NCBI GenBank assembly: GCA_011389985.1
Contig: JAABTH010000008.1
Span: 1-64,000 of the forward strand
DNA length: 64,000 bases
Source of the DNA: Bacillota bacterium
GTDB taxonomy: Bacteria; Bacillota; Dethiobacteria; DTU022
Reading direction: 5' to 3'
Under the pieces are notes generated by a model that worked only from the letters and a program-made list of their open reading frames with translations, was not told the DNA's origin and did not search any database. The position numbers were made by a program, and so were the translations under genes. This document shows positions 54,556-63,994 of this stretch, piece by piece (position 1 is the stretch's first letter; each line of letters begins with the position of its first letter).

Positions 54556-54609
54556 AACCCTACCTCCGCTTCATACTTAGTAATTGATATTTAATAGCTT
54601 TCTTATTAT

Positions 54610-55644
54610 CTAAATAGCCACATAGTTAAGACCGGCTTCTTCCGGCAGACCCAGCATTATATTCATATTTTGAACAGCCTGTCCGGAAGCGCCCTTAAGC
54701 AGGTTATCAATAACCGAAATAACAATAATACGATTATTACGATTGTCATATTTAACTGCGATGTCGCAAAAATTACTGCCACGAACCAAACGGGTTTCAG
54801 GTAAAGATGGACTTTTCAATACCCGCACAAATGGAGCTTCTCTGTAGAATGCTTCGAATAAATGATTAAGCTCTTTTTCATTGATTAACTCTGTCGGTTC
54901 GGTGTAAATAGTACTTAATATGCCCCTTACCATTGGAACCAGATGAGGTGTAAATGTTACCCTTAAGTCCTTACCTGCTAATCGACTAAGCTCCTGTTCA
55001 ATTTCTGCAGTATGTTGGTGATTAGCCACCCTGTAAGCCTTAAAGTTTTCTGTACAGTCAGGAAAATGAAAAGGCTGTTTAGGAGCTCTGCCCGCCCCGG
55101 AAACACCGGATTTTGAATCAATAATTATGCCGTCCGTTTTTATTATCTTTTTGCTGAGAAGTGGAGCAAGCGCAAGTAAAATACTGGTTGGATAACAGCC
55201 TGGGTTGGCAATAAAGTCTGTGCTTTTGATCATATCTTTATTAAGCTCCGGAAGACCGTAAACTGCTGTGCCAAGCAGTGCTGCAACGGGATGCTCCAGA
55301 TCATACCATTCTTGGTACAAAGAAGAATCGCCCAACCTGAAATCAGCGCTTAAATCAATAACTTTAAACCCCTTTTTATAGAGTTTTGCCGCTGTCTCTG
55401 CCGAATGACCATGAGGTAGGGCGCAAAAAACCACTTCAACCGATTCAGGTATTTCTTCAACTCTAATCTGTTGCAGAACCAGATCAACCATGCCCCTAAA
55501 CTGAGGATGTATTTCACTGTATTTTTTACCGGCAGTACTTCCCGAGCATAATAATACTGGTTCAACTGCCGGATGGGCTTTTAGTAAGCGTACCAACTCA
55601 ACGCCCGTATAACCGGTTGCTCCCAAAACTGCCGTTTCGATCAT
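54610..55644 (-). CDS. argC: N-acetyl-gamma-glutamyl-phosphate reductase
   Basis: A 344-residue NADPH-dependent dehydrogenase. The nucleotide-binding N terminus is AVLGATGYTGVELVRLL, the catalytic cysteine is C150 in ANPGCYPTS, and GVSGAGRAPK, the catalytic His block and the FTPHLVPMVRG stretch are present. I place the start at 55644, six bases behind GGAGGGG; an in-frame TTG at 55659 overlaps that site. It is the first gene of argC-J-B-D-G-H and sits directly after a T-box leader. Confidence 0.96.
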   Translation of the reverse strand: MIETAVLGATGYTGVELVRLLKAHPAVEPVLLCSGSTAGKKYSEIHPQFRGMVDLVLQQIRVEEIPESVEVVFCALPHGHSAETAAKLYKKGFKVIDLSADFRLGDSSLYQEWYDLEHPVAALLGTAVYGLPELNKDMIKSTDFIANPGCYPTSILLALAPLLSKKIIKTDGIIIDSKSGVSGAGRAPKQPFHFPDCTENFKAYRVANHQHTAEIEQELSRLAGKDLRVTFTPHLVPMVRGILSTIYTEPTELINEKELNHLFEAFYREAPFVRVLKSPSLPETRLVRGSNFCDIAVKYDNRNNRIIVISVIDNLLKGASGQAVQNMNIMLGLPEEAGLNYVAI

Positions 55645-55660
55645 CTTATACCCCTCCAAA

Positions 55661-55940
55661 ATAAATTAAGCTCCTCATCCATTAAAGGACGAGGAGCTCG
55701 CGGTACCACCTTTATTGATCGACAACTACTAGCCGATCCGCTTAAACCGTTTTCATGAAAAACGGCCTTGATAACGGTATAAAACCGGGCCAGCCTACAC
55801 ACCGGTTTTATAAACCGGCTTCAACCACCACCTCCGGGGTGCGCTTCACCGTTTGCTTACGGTCCGGACTTCCACCAACTCCGGCTCGCTTCTACCTCCA
55901 CAATTCGGTTAATCTCCCCTTCACGGGCATTATAATATTG
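55661..55940 (-). promoter_or_regulatory. T-box leader of the arg operon (specifier CGC, Arg)
   Basis: On the minus strand the core AAAGGTGGTACCGCGAGC lies at 55714-55697, followed by the terminator stem. Stem I pairs GGGG near its foot with CCCC; the specifier side of the internal loop reads GAAGCGCA, giving CGC (arginine) followed by the usual purine. Uncharged tRNA-Arg should therefore switch on arginine synthesis. The conserved 3' stem I ending GGAG is present. Confidence 0.92.
55665..55698 (-). terminator. Regulated terminator of the arg T-box
   Basis: On the minus strand, AGCTCCTCGTCC / GGATGAGGAGCT with loop TTTAAT, then TTAATTT. The 5' arm overlaps the antiterminator region. Confidence 0.85.
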
Positions 55941-55946
55941 CTTTAG

Positions 55947-55974
55947 ATTCTAACACACACTGACTAGATGTCAA
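55947..55974 (-). promoter_or_regulatory. arg operon promoter
   Basis: On the minus strand, consensus TTGACA (55974-55969) and TAGAAT (55952-55947) with a 16-base spacer. The start of transcription near 55940 matches the beginning of the T-box fold. Confidence 0.8.
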
Positions 55975-56030
55975 TAGCCTTCTGCAAAAAAATATTAGTC
56001 AACCACAAACTTAGTTAAATAGTACATGGC

Positions 56031-57572
56031 TTAGAGGGGTATATTACCATGTTTGCGCATAAGGCGTTGTTCATGCTTCCCGCTCACCATGTTGAGACCA
56101 CGGATAAGATAAGCACGGGTATCGCAGGGATCAATTACTTCGTCAATCCATCCGCGGGCAGCGGCAATATAGGGATTTGCATATTTTTCCCGATACTGGT
56201 CAACCAGTTCTTTTCGCTTAGCTTCTTTATCTTCAGCTGCATCAATATCCCTGCGGTTAACGATATTTACAGCACCTTCAGGACCCATAACAGCAATTTC
56301 TGCTGTCGGCCAGGCCAGACATAAATCAGCACCCAGTGAACGGGAGTTCATCGCTATATATGCACCGCCGTAAGCTTTGCGCAAAATTATTGAGATCTGA
56401 GGTACTGTTGCTTCAGAATAAGCATAAAGCACCTTTGCTCCATGCCTGATTATACCGCCCCATTCCTGTTCAACCCCTGGCAGATATCCCGGCACATCAA
56501 CAAAGGTGATCAGCGGCAGATTAAAACTGTCACAAAAACGAACGAAACGGGCAATTTTGTCAGATGAGTTTATATCCAGGCAACCCGCCTTAACCCGGGC
56601 CTGGTTGGCAATTATTCCGACTGCACGACCATTTATGCGAGCAAAGCCAACTACAGCATTTTGCGCATAATCACGGTGAACTTCAAAAAGCTCGCTTCCA
56701 TCAACAACTCTATTGATTACATCACGAACATCGTAAGAACGGTTCGGGTTTTCAGGAACCAGGGTCTTGAGATCTTCCTGGCTCAGTTCCGGCTCGCGTG
56801 GTTCTACCATAGGAGGATCATCAATATTATTTGAAGGAAGATAGCTTAGTAATTTCCGTATCTGTTGAAAACATATCTTTTCATCTTCTGCAAAAAAATG
56901 TGCCACTCCACTGTTCTTGTTGTGAGTTGCAGCGCCGCCAAGTTCTTCGGCAGATACAGTTTCTCCTGTTACTGCCTTAATTACCTGGGGGCCGGTAATA
57001 AACATATTGCCTATACCACTGACCATAAAAACAAAATCTGTAATAGCCGGTGAATATACAGCTCCCCCGGCGCAGGGCCCCATGATTACCGAAAGCTGGG
57101 GAATAACCCCTGAACAGAGAGTATTTCGGTAAAATATATTGCCAAAACCATCCAGGGAATATACACCTTCCTGGATACGGGCACCTCCTGAATCATTCAA
57201 ACCGATAACAGGGGCCCCGTTTTGTGCTGCCAGATCAAGAATCCGGCATATTTTAGCGGCATGTACTTCACCAAGTGAACCTCCTGCAACTGTAAAATCC
57301 TGAGCGTAAACAAATATTTTTCGGTTATCGATCATACCGTAACCGGTAACAACGCCCTCACCGGGATTGGGGTAATCAAGACTGCTGGCATCTTCAAGAC
57401 CTGTTTGGGAAAAAGTGCCGATTTCTACAAAGCTATCTTCATCCAGCAAACTGTTCAATCTTTCCCGTGCAGTCCTTTTACCTTTTTTGTGCTGATCGGC
57501 AATTCGTTTTTCACCCCCGCCGGCCAAAGTACGGCTGCGTCTCTCTTCGAGGTGTTTAAGTTTTTCATCCAT
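56031..57572 (-). CDS. Acyl-CoA carboxyltransferase (methylmalonyl-CoA decarboxylase / transcarboxylase 12S type)
   Basis: A 513-residue carboxyltransferase with the crotonase-fold pair of domains: N-terminal GKRTARERLNSLLDEDSF, GARIQEG, the GPCAGGAVYSPAITDF oxyanion block, then C-terminal FVDVPGYLPGVEQE and the KAYGGAYIAM block. Members act in propionyl-CoA carboxylase, methylmalonyl-CoA decarboxylase or transcarboxylase. Position right after mutase and epimerase genes points to (S)-methylmalonyl-CoA to propionyl-CoA or the reverse. Biotin carrier and other subunits are not in the window. ATG at 57572 follows GGTGACAGAT. Confidence 0.92.
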   Translation of the reverse strand: MDEKLKHLEERRSRTLAGGGEKRIADQHKKGKRTARERLNSLLDEDSFVEIGTFSQTGLEDASSLDYPNPGEGVVTGYGMIDNRKIFVYAQDFTVAGGSLGEVHAAKICRILDLAAQNGAPVIGLNDSGGARIQEGVYSLDGFGNIFYRNTLCSGVIPQLSVIMGPCAGGAVYSPAITDFVFMVSGIGNMFITGPQVIKAVTGETVSAEELGGAATHNKNSGVAHFFAEDEKICFQQIRKLLSYLPSNNIDDPPMVEPREPELSQEDLKTLVPENPNRSYDVRDVINRVVDGSELFEVHRDYAQNAVVGFARINGRAVGIIANQARVKAGCLDINSSDKIARFVRFCDSFNLPLITFVDVPGYLPGVEQEWGGIIRHGAKVLYAYSEATVPQISIILRKAYGGAYIAMNSRSLGADLCLAWPTAEIAVMGPEGAVNIVNRRDIDAAEDKEAKRKELVDQYREKYANPYIAAARGWIDEVIDPCDTRAYLIRGLNMVSGKHEQRLMRKHGNIPL

Positions 57573-57613
57573 ATCTGTCACCACTTTCTACTTAGTAAAC
57601 TCTGATGCTATAT

Positions 57614-58018
57614 TTATTGATCACGCTCACAAAGTTCAATTAAGACTCCGCCTGTCGACTTAGGATGAAGGAATGCTATTCTTGCTCCACCGGCGCCGTA
57701 TCGGGGTTTTTCATCGATAAGTGCCACTCCCTGTTCTTTAAGTTGTTTAATTTTTTCATCAATATTGGAAACCCTGAAAGAAAGGTGATGAATTCCCTCG
57801 CCTTTTTTCTCAATAAACTTGCCAACCGGCCCATCAGGATCTGTAGATTCAAGTAACTCTACTTTACTCTGGCCAACCGGGAAAAAAGCAACTTTTACCT
57901 TCTGTTCTTCAACAATTTCAGTTCCGCTGCACTCTAGACCAACCTGATCCCTGTATAGTTTCATTGCTGCCTCGAGATCGCTTACCGCTATACCTACATG
58001 ATCTATTTTTTCAAACAA
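57614..58018 (-). CDS. mce: Methylmalonyl-CoA epimerase
   Basis: A 134-residue glyoxalase-fold enzyme interconverting (R)- and (S)-methylmalonyl-CoA. The family pattern KIDHVGIAVSDLEAAMKLYRD and the GEGIHHLSFRV, GGARIAFLHPKSTGGVLIEL blocks with metal-binding His/Gln/Glu are present. I choose the TTG at 58018 (GGAGAG lies six bases upstream and MFEKIDHVG fits the usual N terminus); ATG at 58024 is possible. The open frame extends to 58168 but runs into the mutase gene and is unrelated sequence. Confidence 0.92.
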   Translation of the reverse strand: MFEKIDHVGIAVSDLEAAMKLYRDQVGLECSGTEIVEEQKVKVAFFPVGQSKVELLESTDPDGPVGKFIEKKGEGIHHLSFRVSNIDEKIKQLKEQGVALIDEKPRYGAGGARIAFLHPKSTGGVLIELCERDQ

Positions 58019-58040
58019 GATCATCTCTCCAATCTGTTTT

Positions 58041-58436
58041 TCAATTAAGCTTGCGTTTGATAAAACCGATGATATCTTCAGTCGAAGAACCGGGTGTAAA
58101 TACTTCAGCAACACCGTGCTCTTTGAGATAAGTAATATCTTCTCTGGGTATGATACCGCCAACAACAACTATTATATCACTGCTGTCCTGTTCCCGCAGC
58201 ATTTCCACAATAGGCGGTATAAGCTGCATGTGTGCACCTGAAAGAATGCTTAAACCGATAACCTGCACATCTTCCTGCAGGGCGGTTTCGACAATCTGTT
58301 CCGGTGTTTGTCTCAGCCCTGTGTATATAACTTCCATGCCGGCATCTCGAAGCGCCTGGGCTACCACCTTCGCACCACGGTCATGGCCATCGAGACCTAT
58401 TTTACCGACAAGCACCCGTAAAGGTTTATCGGCCAT
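58041..58436 (-). CDS. Methylmalonyl-CoA mutase, cobalamin-binding small subunit
   Basis: A 131-residue B12-binding protein corresponding to the C-terminal domain of the mutase. It has the lower-ligand motif DGHDRGAK (the His that coordinates cobalt, residues 16-23), then GLSILSGAH and [11 protein letters not shown]. It is encoded separately from the large subunit, as in Pelotomaculum and archaea, and starts 34 bases after it. ATG follows GAGGAGTTGACGG. Confidence 0.95.
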   Translation of the reverse strand: MADKPLRVLVGKIGLDGHDRGAKVVAQALRDAGMEVIYTGLRQTPEQIVETALQEDVQVIGLSILSGAHMQLIPPIVEMLREQDSSDIIVVVGGIIPREDITYLKEHGVAEVFTPGSSTEDIIGFIKRKLN

Positions 58437-58470
58437 CCGTCAACTCCTCCTCGCATCTACAAGCTTTATT

Positions 58471-60144
58471 TTAGAAATTTATCTGCTGCTGGTATTCCCC
58501 GAAAACATCCCTGAGAACACCACAAATCTCTCCCAGTGTCGCATAAGCCTTAACGGCAGTGAGAATATATGGCATAAGGTTATCGCTTCCCTGTGCTGCC
58601 CTGCGAAGCTCCTGCAGAGATTCGGCTACTTTACCCTGATTTCGTCTTAAACGGACTTCTTTGAGCCTCTCTACCTGACGCTGACTGGTTGCCGGATCCA
58701 TTTTCAACAGATCAATCGGCTGTTCACTGCTGGTTGTAAACTTGTTAACGCCAACAACAATGTGTTCAGCAGATTCCACTTCTTTTTGATACCGGTAAGC
58801 ACTTGACTGGATCTCTTTCTGGATAAAGCCATTTTCAATTGCTTCTACTGCCCCGCCAATTTCATCGATTTTATCGATATAGCTCCATACTTCCTGCTCG
58901 ATATGATCGGTAAGGGTCTCGACAAAATATGAGCCTCCCAGTGGATCTACTGTATCTGTTGCACCAATTTCATAACCGATAACCTGCTGGGTGCGCAAGG
59001 CAAGAAGAACCGAATGTTCACTGGGTAAGGCTAATGCCTCATCACGCGAGTTAGTATGAAGAGACTGGGTTCCGCCAAGCACAGCACTGAGGGCCTGGAA
59101 TGCGACTCGCATTATATTAATATCCGGCTGCTGAGCCGTGAGAGTTGAGCCTGCTGTCTGGGTATGAAACCTGAGCATGAGCGATCGAGGGTTTTTTGCT
59201 TTAAAACGCTCTTTCATCAAACGGGCCCAGATACGCCTGGCTGCCCTGAACTTGGCTATTTCTTCAAAGAAGTTTGAATGGGCATTGAAGAAAAAAGACA
59301 ACCGGGGAGCAAACATATCAACATCCATACCTGCTTTAATCGCTGCTTCAACATAGGCAATGGCATTGCTCAGAGTAAAAGCAACTTCCTGAACAGCAGT
59401 GGAACCTGCCTCCCTGATATGATAACCACTAATACTGATCGTGTTCCAGGTGGGTATATTCTCACCAGCATAGGCAAATATATCTACAATTAGGCGCATT
59501 GATTCACGGGGAGGGAAGATATAGGTTCCCCGGGCAACATATTCTTTCAAAATATCATTTTGAATAGTGCCGTTTATCTGGTCCATTGGAATTCCCTGTT
59601 TTTCAGCTACGGCCATGTACATAGCCAGTAAAACTGCCGCCGGCGAGTTGATCGTCATTGAAGTACTGACCTGATCCAGCGGTATTTTATCCATCAGTAT
59701 TTCCATGTCAGCCAGGGAATCAATTGCTACGCCTACTTTGCCCACTTCGCCGCGGGCAAGGGGGTGGTCGGAATCGTATCCAATCTGGGTCGGCAGGTCA
59801 AAGGCAACGCTTAAGCCGGTTTGTCCCTGGTCGAGCAGATAGCGAAAGCGTTCATTGGTTTCCTCGGCGCTGCCGAAACCGGCATACTGACGCATTGTCC
59901 AAAGCCGGCCCCTGTACATTGTCGGCTGGATCCCGCGGGTATAAGGATATTCACCCGGCCAGTTAAGTTTATCCATGTAGTCATAGTTTTCCATATCCAG
60001 CAAATCATATACACCTTCAAGCTCAAGATCTGATTCAAGCTTAAAAGTTTTACGCTCAGGGTGCTTTTCTTTAACCTTATTTAACTTTTCCAGCCAGGCT
60101 TTCTTGGCTTCATAAAGCATTTCTTTATTTTCGTTATCATACAC
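58471..60144 (-). CDS. Methylmalonyl-CoA mutase, large (N-terminal) subunit
   Basis: A 557-residue TIM-barrel subunit catalysing succinyl-CoA to (R)-methylmalonyl-CoA with adenosylcobalamin. Signature blocks are [46 protein letters not shown] and [15 protein letters not shown]. It lacks its own B12 domain, which is supplied by the next gene. The succinyl-CoA ligase genes upstream supply or use its substrate. The start is GTG at 60144; AGGGGG lies upstream. Confidence 0.96.
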   Translation of the reverse strand: MYDNENKEMLYEAKKAWLEKLNKVKEKHPERKTFKLESDLELEGVYDLLDMENYDYMDKLNWPGEYPYTRGIQPTMYRGRLWTMRQYAGFGSAEETNERFRYLLDQGQTGLSVAFDLPTQIGYDSDHPLARGEVGKVGVAIDSLADMEILMDKIPLDQVSTSMTINSPAAVLLAMYMAVAEKQGIPMDQINGTIQNDILKEYVARGTYIFPPRESMRLIVDIFAYAGENIPTWNTISISGYHIREAGSTAVQEVAFTLSNAIAYVEAAIKAGMDVDMFAPRLSFFFNAHSNFFEEIAKFRAARRIWARLMKERFKAKNPRSLMLRFHTQTAGSTLTAQQPDINIMRVAFQALSAVLGGTQSLHTNSRDEALALPSEHSVLLALRTQQVIGYEIGATDTVDPLGGSYFVETLTDHIEQEVWSYIDKIDEIGGAVEAIENGFIQKEIQSSAYRYQKEVESAEHIVVGVNKFTTSSEQPIDLLKMDPATSQRQVERLKEVRLRRNQGKVAESLQELRRAAQGSDNLMPYILTAVKAYATLGEICGVLRDVFGEYQQQINF

Positions 60145-60193
60145 TAAGTCCTCTGCCCCCTTTCGGTATTAACCTGTTTCATTTCAATTACAA

Positions 60194-61063
60194 CTAAGAT
60201 AATATTTTCTTAATCATGGCCGGCACTTCATTAGGCAAACCGGCAACTTCCACACCGGCGGCATTAAGCGCTTTAACTTTGCTTTCAAAAGTACCTCTGC
60301 CTCTTTCAATAATAGCCCCGGCGTGTCCCATACGCTTACCCGGAGGCGCACTGCGACCGGCCAGATAAGCAATAACCGGTTTTTTCATCGACGAGGAAAT
60401 AAAAGTTGCAGCCTCTTCCTCTGAGCTTCCACCGATTTCACCCACAAGTATTACCGTTTTTGTTTCCGGATCTTCTTCAAAGCGCCTGAGCACATCTATG
60501 AAATTCAAACCGACGACTCTGTCACCGCCGAGACCAACAACCGTAGTGGTTCCAATATCATTTCCGGTCAGGTGACCTACAATTTCATAACAAAGGGTGC
60601 CACTGCGGGATACAATTCCCACCGGGCCGGGAACGAAATAACGGTTTGGCATAATACCAATCTTGGAACTTCCAGAGGAAACCAGACCAAAAGTATTGGG
60701 ACCCACAATTACTGCATTCTGTTTTTGGGCATAGGCCATAATATCCATGGCATCCTGCAGGGGGATATGTTCAGGAATAAGCACTATCAGCTTAACTCCT
60801 GCATCCAGCGCTTCAAATGCGGCGTCTCTGGCAAACGGTGCCGGTATAAAAAGAATACTGGCATCAACAGTTTCTTCCTCTATCGCCGCAAAAACAGTGT
60901 CGTAAACGGGGACTCCTTCAACATTCTGACCACCCTTACCAGGGGAGACCCCCGCGATTATATTTGTACCATATTCAAGCATTTGTGCCGTATGAAAAGA
61001 ACCCTGCTTGCCGGTAATACCCTGGACAAGCACACGGGTCTGTTTGTTAATAAATATTGACAT
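60194..61063 (-). CDS. sucD: Succinyl-CoA ligase (ADP/GDP-forming) alpha subunit
   Basis: A 289-residue CoA-binding subunit. The Rossmann N terminus is VLVQGITGKQGSFHT, the substrate block is GPNTFGLVS, and the phosphorylated histidine lies in MGHAGAIIERG near residue 248. It pairs with the sucC product encoded 93 bases upstream. The reaction links succinate activation or substrate-level ATP formation to the mutase. Confidence 0.95.
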   Translation of the reverse strand: MSIFINKQTRVLVQGITGKQGSFHTAQMLEYGTNIIAGVSPGKGGQNVEGVPVYDTVFAAIEEETVDASILFIPAPFARDAAFEALDAGVKLIVLIPEHIPLQDAMDIMAYAQKQNAVIVGPNTFGLVSSGSSKIGIMPNRYFVPGPVGIVSRSGTLCYEIVGHLTGNDIGTTTVVGLGGDRVVGLNFIDVLRRFEEDPETKTVILVGEIGGSSEEEAATFISSSMKKPVIAYLAGRSAPPGKRMGHAGAIIERGRGTFESKVKALNAAGVEVAGLPNEVPAMIKKILS

Positions 61064-61156
61064 TAGCTCTACTCCTTTCTTCTATGCAGTTTGAAACAAA
61101 AATCCTTAAAATAAGATTGGAAACTGTTCTACTTAAGTTCAAAACAGAACAGGTTC

Positions 61157-62266
61157 TCAAGATGCTTCGGTTAGATCAACGGCATGACGAACTGCTTCAT
61201 CCATTGAATTAAAGGTTTTAATGCCAACTTTTTCTAATATAGCCCGGCCTTCAGCTTCTTTAGTCCCCACAAGCCGGAAAGAAACCGGAAGATCAATACC
61301 TTTACTTTCTCGTACTTTAACAAAACCTTCCGCAACGATATCGCACCGGGTTATGCCGCCAAAAATATTTATCAATAATACCTTGGGGTTTGTACCGAGA
61401 AGCAGTTCTAATGCCTGGGCAGTTCTTTCAACACTGGCGCCTCCACCAAAATCAAGGAAATTGGCTGCTGCTCCTCCGTAGTGCTGAACCATGTCAAGAG
61501 TAGCCATTGTAATGCCTGCCCCATTGGCCATTACGGCAATATTACCATCAAGTTCCACATAAGCAATATCGAGTTCTTCAGCTTTTAACTCAAGGTCTGT
61601 TTTTTCCTTAACCCGCGGCAGCTGCGGATGACGGTAAAGAGCATCATCATCAATTGTAACCTTAGCATCGGCTGCCACCAGACCGTCAGGTGTAAGCGCC
61701 AATGGATTAATTTCCGCCAATTCCGCATCAAGCTCTCTAAACATTTTATACAGCTTGGGCAGCAGTTTGATAAATTCTTTTTGCAGGGCGCCGCTAACAC
61801 CCATCCTGCGGCAAATTTCACGGGTCATGTAATCCTGCAGTCCGATTGAAACATCAATCGGCCATTTGATCATCCGACCTTCAGCCACTTCTTCAACATC
61901 CATGCCCCCATCAAGAGAAGCAAGTACTACCGGGCAGCGTAAAGCTCCGTCAACTGTAAGAGCAAGGTATAGTTCCTGTTCAATTTGCAGTTTTTCTTCC
62001 ACCAGCAGTTTCTCAACAGTTAAGTCATTTAAACGCATATTGAGGATACGTTCTGCTTCTTTCCTGGCTTCACCGGGATTTGAGGCAAAAGCAATACCCC
62101 CGGCTTTACCTCTTTTACCGCTTAAAACCTGTGATTTAATTACTACATCCCCAAGCTCCGCAGCAGCTTCGGCAGCCTCTTCAGGGCTTTCAACTATTTT
62201 GCTGTGCGGCACAGGGATATCGTAGCGGTGAAACAACTTCTTTCCAAGGTATTCATAAAGCTTCAA
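61157..62266 (-). CDS. sucC: Succinyl-CoA ligase (ADP/GDP-forming) beta subunit
   Basis: A 369-residue ATP-grasp subunit, slightly shorter than the usual 385 or so. It begins MKLYEYLGKKLFHRYDIPVP, has the VIKSQVLSGKRGKAGGI nucleotide loop, EINPLAL, and the C-terminal VLINIFGGITRCDIVAEG block. It follows the AAA+ regulator gene by 39 bases, opening the run sucC-sucD-mutase-epimerase-carboxyltransferase. ATG follows GGGGGAATTAAGTTG loosely. Confidence 0.95.
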   Translation of the reverse strand: MKLYEYLGKKLFHRYDIPVPHSKIVESPEEAAEAAAELGDVVIKSQVLSGKRGKAGGIAFASNPGEARKEAERILNMRLNDLTVEKLLVEEKLQIEQELYLALTVDGALRCPVVLASLDGGMDVEEVAEGRMIKWPIDVSIGLQDYMTREICRRMGVSGALQKEFIKLLPKLYKMFRELDAELAEINPLALTPDGLVAADAKVTIDDDALYRHPQLPRVKEKTDLELKAEELDIAYVELDGNIAVMANGAGITMATLDMVQHYGGAAANFLDFGGGASVERTAQALELLLGTNPKVLLINIFGGITRCDIVAEGFVKVRESKGIDLPVSFRLVGTKEAEGRAILEKVGIKTFNSMDEAVRHAVDLTEAS

Positions 62267-62305
62267 CTTAATTCCCCCATTCTCATAAGATGTTATAGTG
62301 CAATA

Positions 62306-63994
62306 TCAGTTGCTGTATTTCTTAAGCTTGTTGTAAAGGGTTGCCAGAGAAATATTTAAAGCCTGGGCAGCTTTCTTTTTGCCTTCAAGACTTTCACCAT
62401 ACCTGGTTAGAGCCAGTTTTAGCATCATTTCTTCCATTTTGTCAAGTGGAATAATTTCATCTATAATTTGCGGTTCACTTACCCCCAACCGCCCAATATA
62501 GGGAAGCAGGTGATGATACTCGATAACCTGACCTTCGGCTACTACCATGGAGCGTTCAATAGCGCTTTTCAATTCGCTGATATTCCCCGGCCATTCATAT
62601 TCGGACATCTCCTGCAGTGCCCGCGGCGATATTTCGGTAATCTTTTTACCCAGTTTACGATTTAACCGGTCGATAAGTGCTTCTGCAAGCAGATGTATAT
62701 CTTCAGACCGTTTCCGCAGCGGAGGAAGCTCAACTGTAACAAGGCTTAAAAGCCGGTAGAGTTTTTCAGAAAAATATCCCTGAATTGATGCCTGCAAAAG
62801 GTTCTCAGCAGTAGAGGCAATAATTCTGACATCTGCTGAAATAGGCTGCTCACCGCCAATGCGACAAAAGGTATTATTTTCGAGCAGCTGTTGCAGTCCT
62901 TTCTGCAAAAAAGGGTTAAGTGAATTTAATTCCTTGATAAAGAGGGTGCTGCCTTCAGCCAATTCTATTTTTCCAATCCTGGTGCGAAGTACTCCCGGCA
63001 TAGCGCCCTTTTCGCACCCAAAAAGTTCAATCTCCTGGAGTGAGTCGGGAACAGCTGAACAGTCAAATATAATTAACGGTCTTTTCTTGCGAGCGCTGTT
63101 ATTGTGGATAGCGTGAGCAAATAGAGCTTTTCCTGTACCACTTTCACCACTTAACAAAACAGCCGACTCGCTCCGGGCTGCTTTCCGTGCTTTCTCAATT
63201 GTAGCTGTATAAATTTTACTCTGGCCGGATAAAAATTCAAAGCTGAACCTGCTTCCGGAAATCTGGTCGATTTGAGCATAAAGGTTATCAATTATTGCAT
63301 TACTGTGCCGCAGTTCATCCATAAGTTTCAGAATATCTCCAACGGGCTGGAAAACAACTACCGCACCCATCAGTTCACCGTCAACTATAATCGGCGAAGC
63401 ATTAGAGATCACATCTGCATCTGAACCGCCAACATACGTGCGGTATCCTGTAACAGGCTTTTGCTGAATAAGAGACTGGGCCAAAGCTCCGTGCGGCGAC
63501 ACCTCAAATATACTTCTTCCAAGACGTTTACTCTCCGGTATACCTGTTACTCTCGTGAAAGCAGGGTTTACATATTTGATGATCCCCTTGTCATTAACTA
63601 CCTCTACCGCATCCTGAACGGCGCTTAATATTGCTCTCAGCTCACCCTGCAGCAAACGGGTTTCAAGCAGCTGTTCACGTGAATTGATGATAGCCCCGAG
63701 GAGGGAATTTGGTGTCAGGCATTCAAGCTTAGCTCCATTAACCAGCTTTCCGGCCAGGTAATCCCTGATTTTTGGTTCACCGGTTGCATCTAAAACAGTT
63801 TCCAATTCTGGCAATGCAACGATCTTGTCAAGATCTGCTGTAACAAAATAGTTTTTTTTCTCCGTCTCGGTAAACCAGTCGATCTGACCATCAGGGCAGG
63901 CTACTCCAACTATCTCAATTTCATCGCATTGCTGAAGAACACGGAACAGTTCAGCACTGCTGTTACCTTTTATTACTAACGCTGTTTTAATCAA
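62306..63994 (-). CDS. PAS/AAA+ regulator of sigma-54 activator family with degenerate motor motifs
   Basis: At least 562 residues; the N terminus reads TTG at 63994 but the frame stays open to the window edge, so the true start may lie outside. Residues 1-105 form an alpha/beta sensor-like domain, 118-225 a PAS domain (KYVNPAFTRVTG), 255-490 an AAA+ domain, and the end (AAQALNISLATLYNKL) a Fis-type DNA-binding helix pair. Walker A is normal (GESGTGK, 283-289). The sigma-54 contact loop GAFTGA reads GAMPGV (330-335), and the Walker B aspartate is K354 (LFIKEL). It probably cannot remodel sigma-54 in the usual way. It resembles the mmcA-type regulator placed at the head of propionate clusters. 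Confidence 0.85.
   Translation of the reverse strand: MIKTALVIKGNSSAELFRVLQQCDEIEIVGVACPDGQIDWFTETEKKNYFVTADLDKIVALPELETVLDATGEPKIRDYLAGKLVNGAKLECLTPNSLLGAIINSREQLLETRLLQGELRAILSAVQDAVEVVNDKGIIKYVNPAFTRVTGIPESKRLGRSIFEVSPHGALAQSLIQQKPVTGYRTYVGGSDADVISNASPIIVDGELMGAVVVFQPVGDILKLMDELRHSNAIIDNLYAQIDQISGSRFSFEFLSGQSKIYTATIEKARKAARSESAVLLSGESGTGKALFAHAIHNNSARKKRPLIIFDCSAVPDSLQEIELFGCEKGAMPGVLRTRIGKIELAEGSTLFIKELNSLNPFLQKGLQQLLENNTFCRIGGEQPISADVRIIASTAENLLQASIQGYFSEKLYRLLSLVTVELPPLRKRSEDIHLLAEALIDRLNRKLGKKITEISPRALQEMSEYEWPGNISELKSAIERSMVVAEGQVIEYHHLLPYIGRLGVSEPQIIDEIIPLDKMEEMMLKLALTRYGESLEGKKKAAQALNISLATLYNKLKKYSN

Noticed and set aside
57614-58168. Long (184-residue) form of methylmalonyl-CoA epimerase
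   Set aside because: The extra N-terminal part lies inside the mutase small-subunit gene, is unlike any epimerase, and a good ribosome site precedes the internal start.
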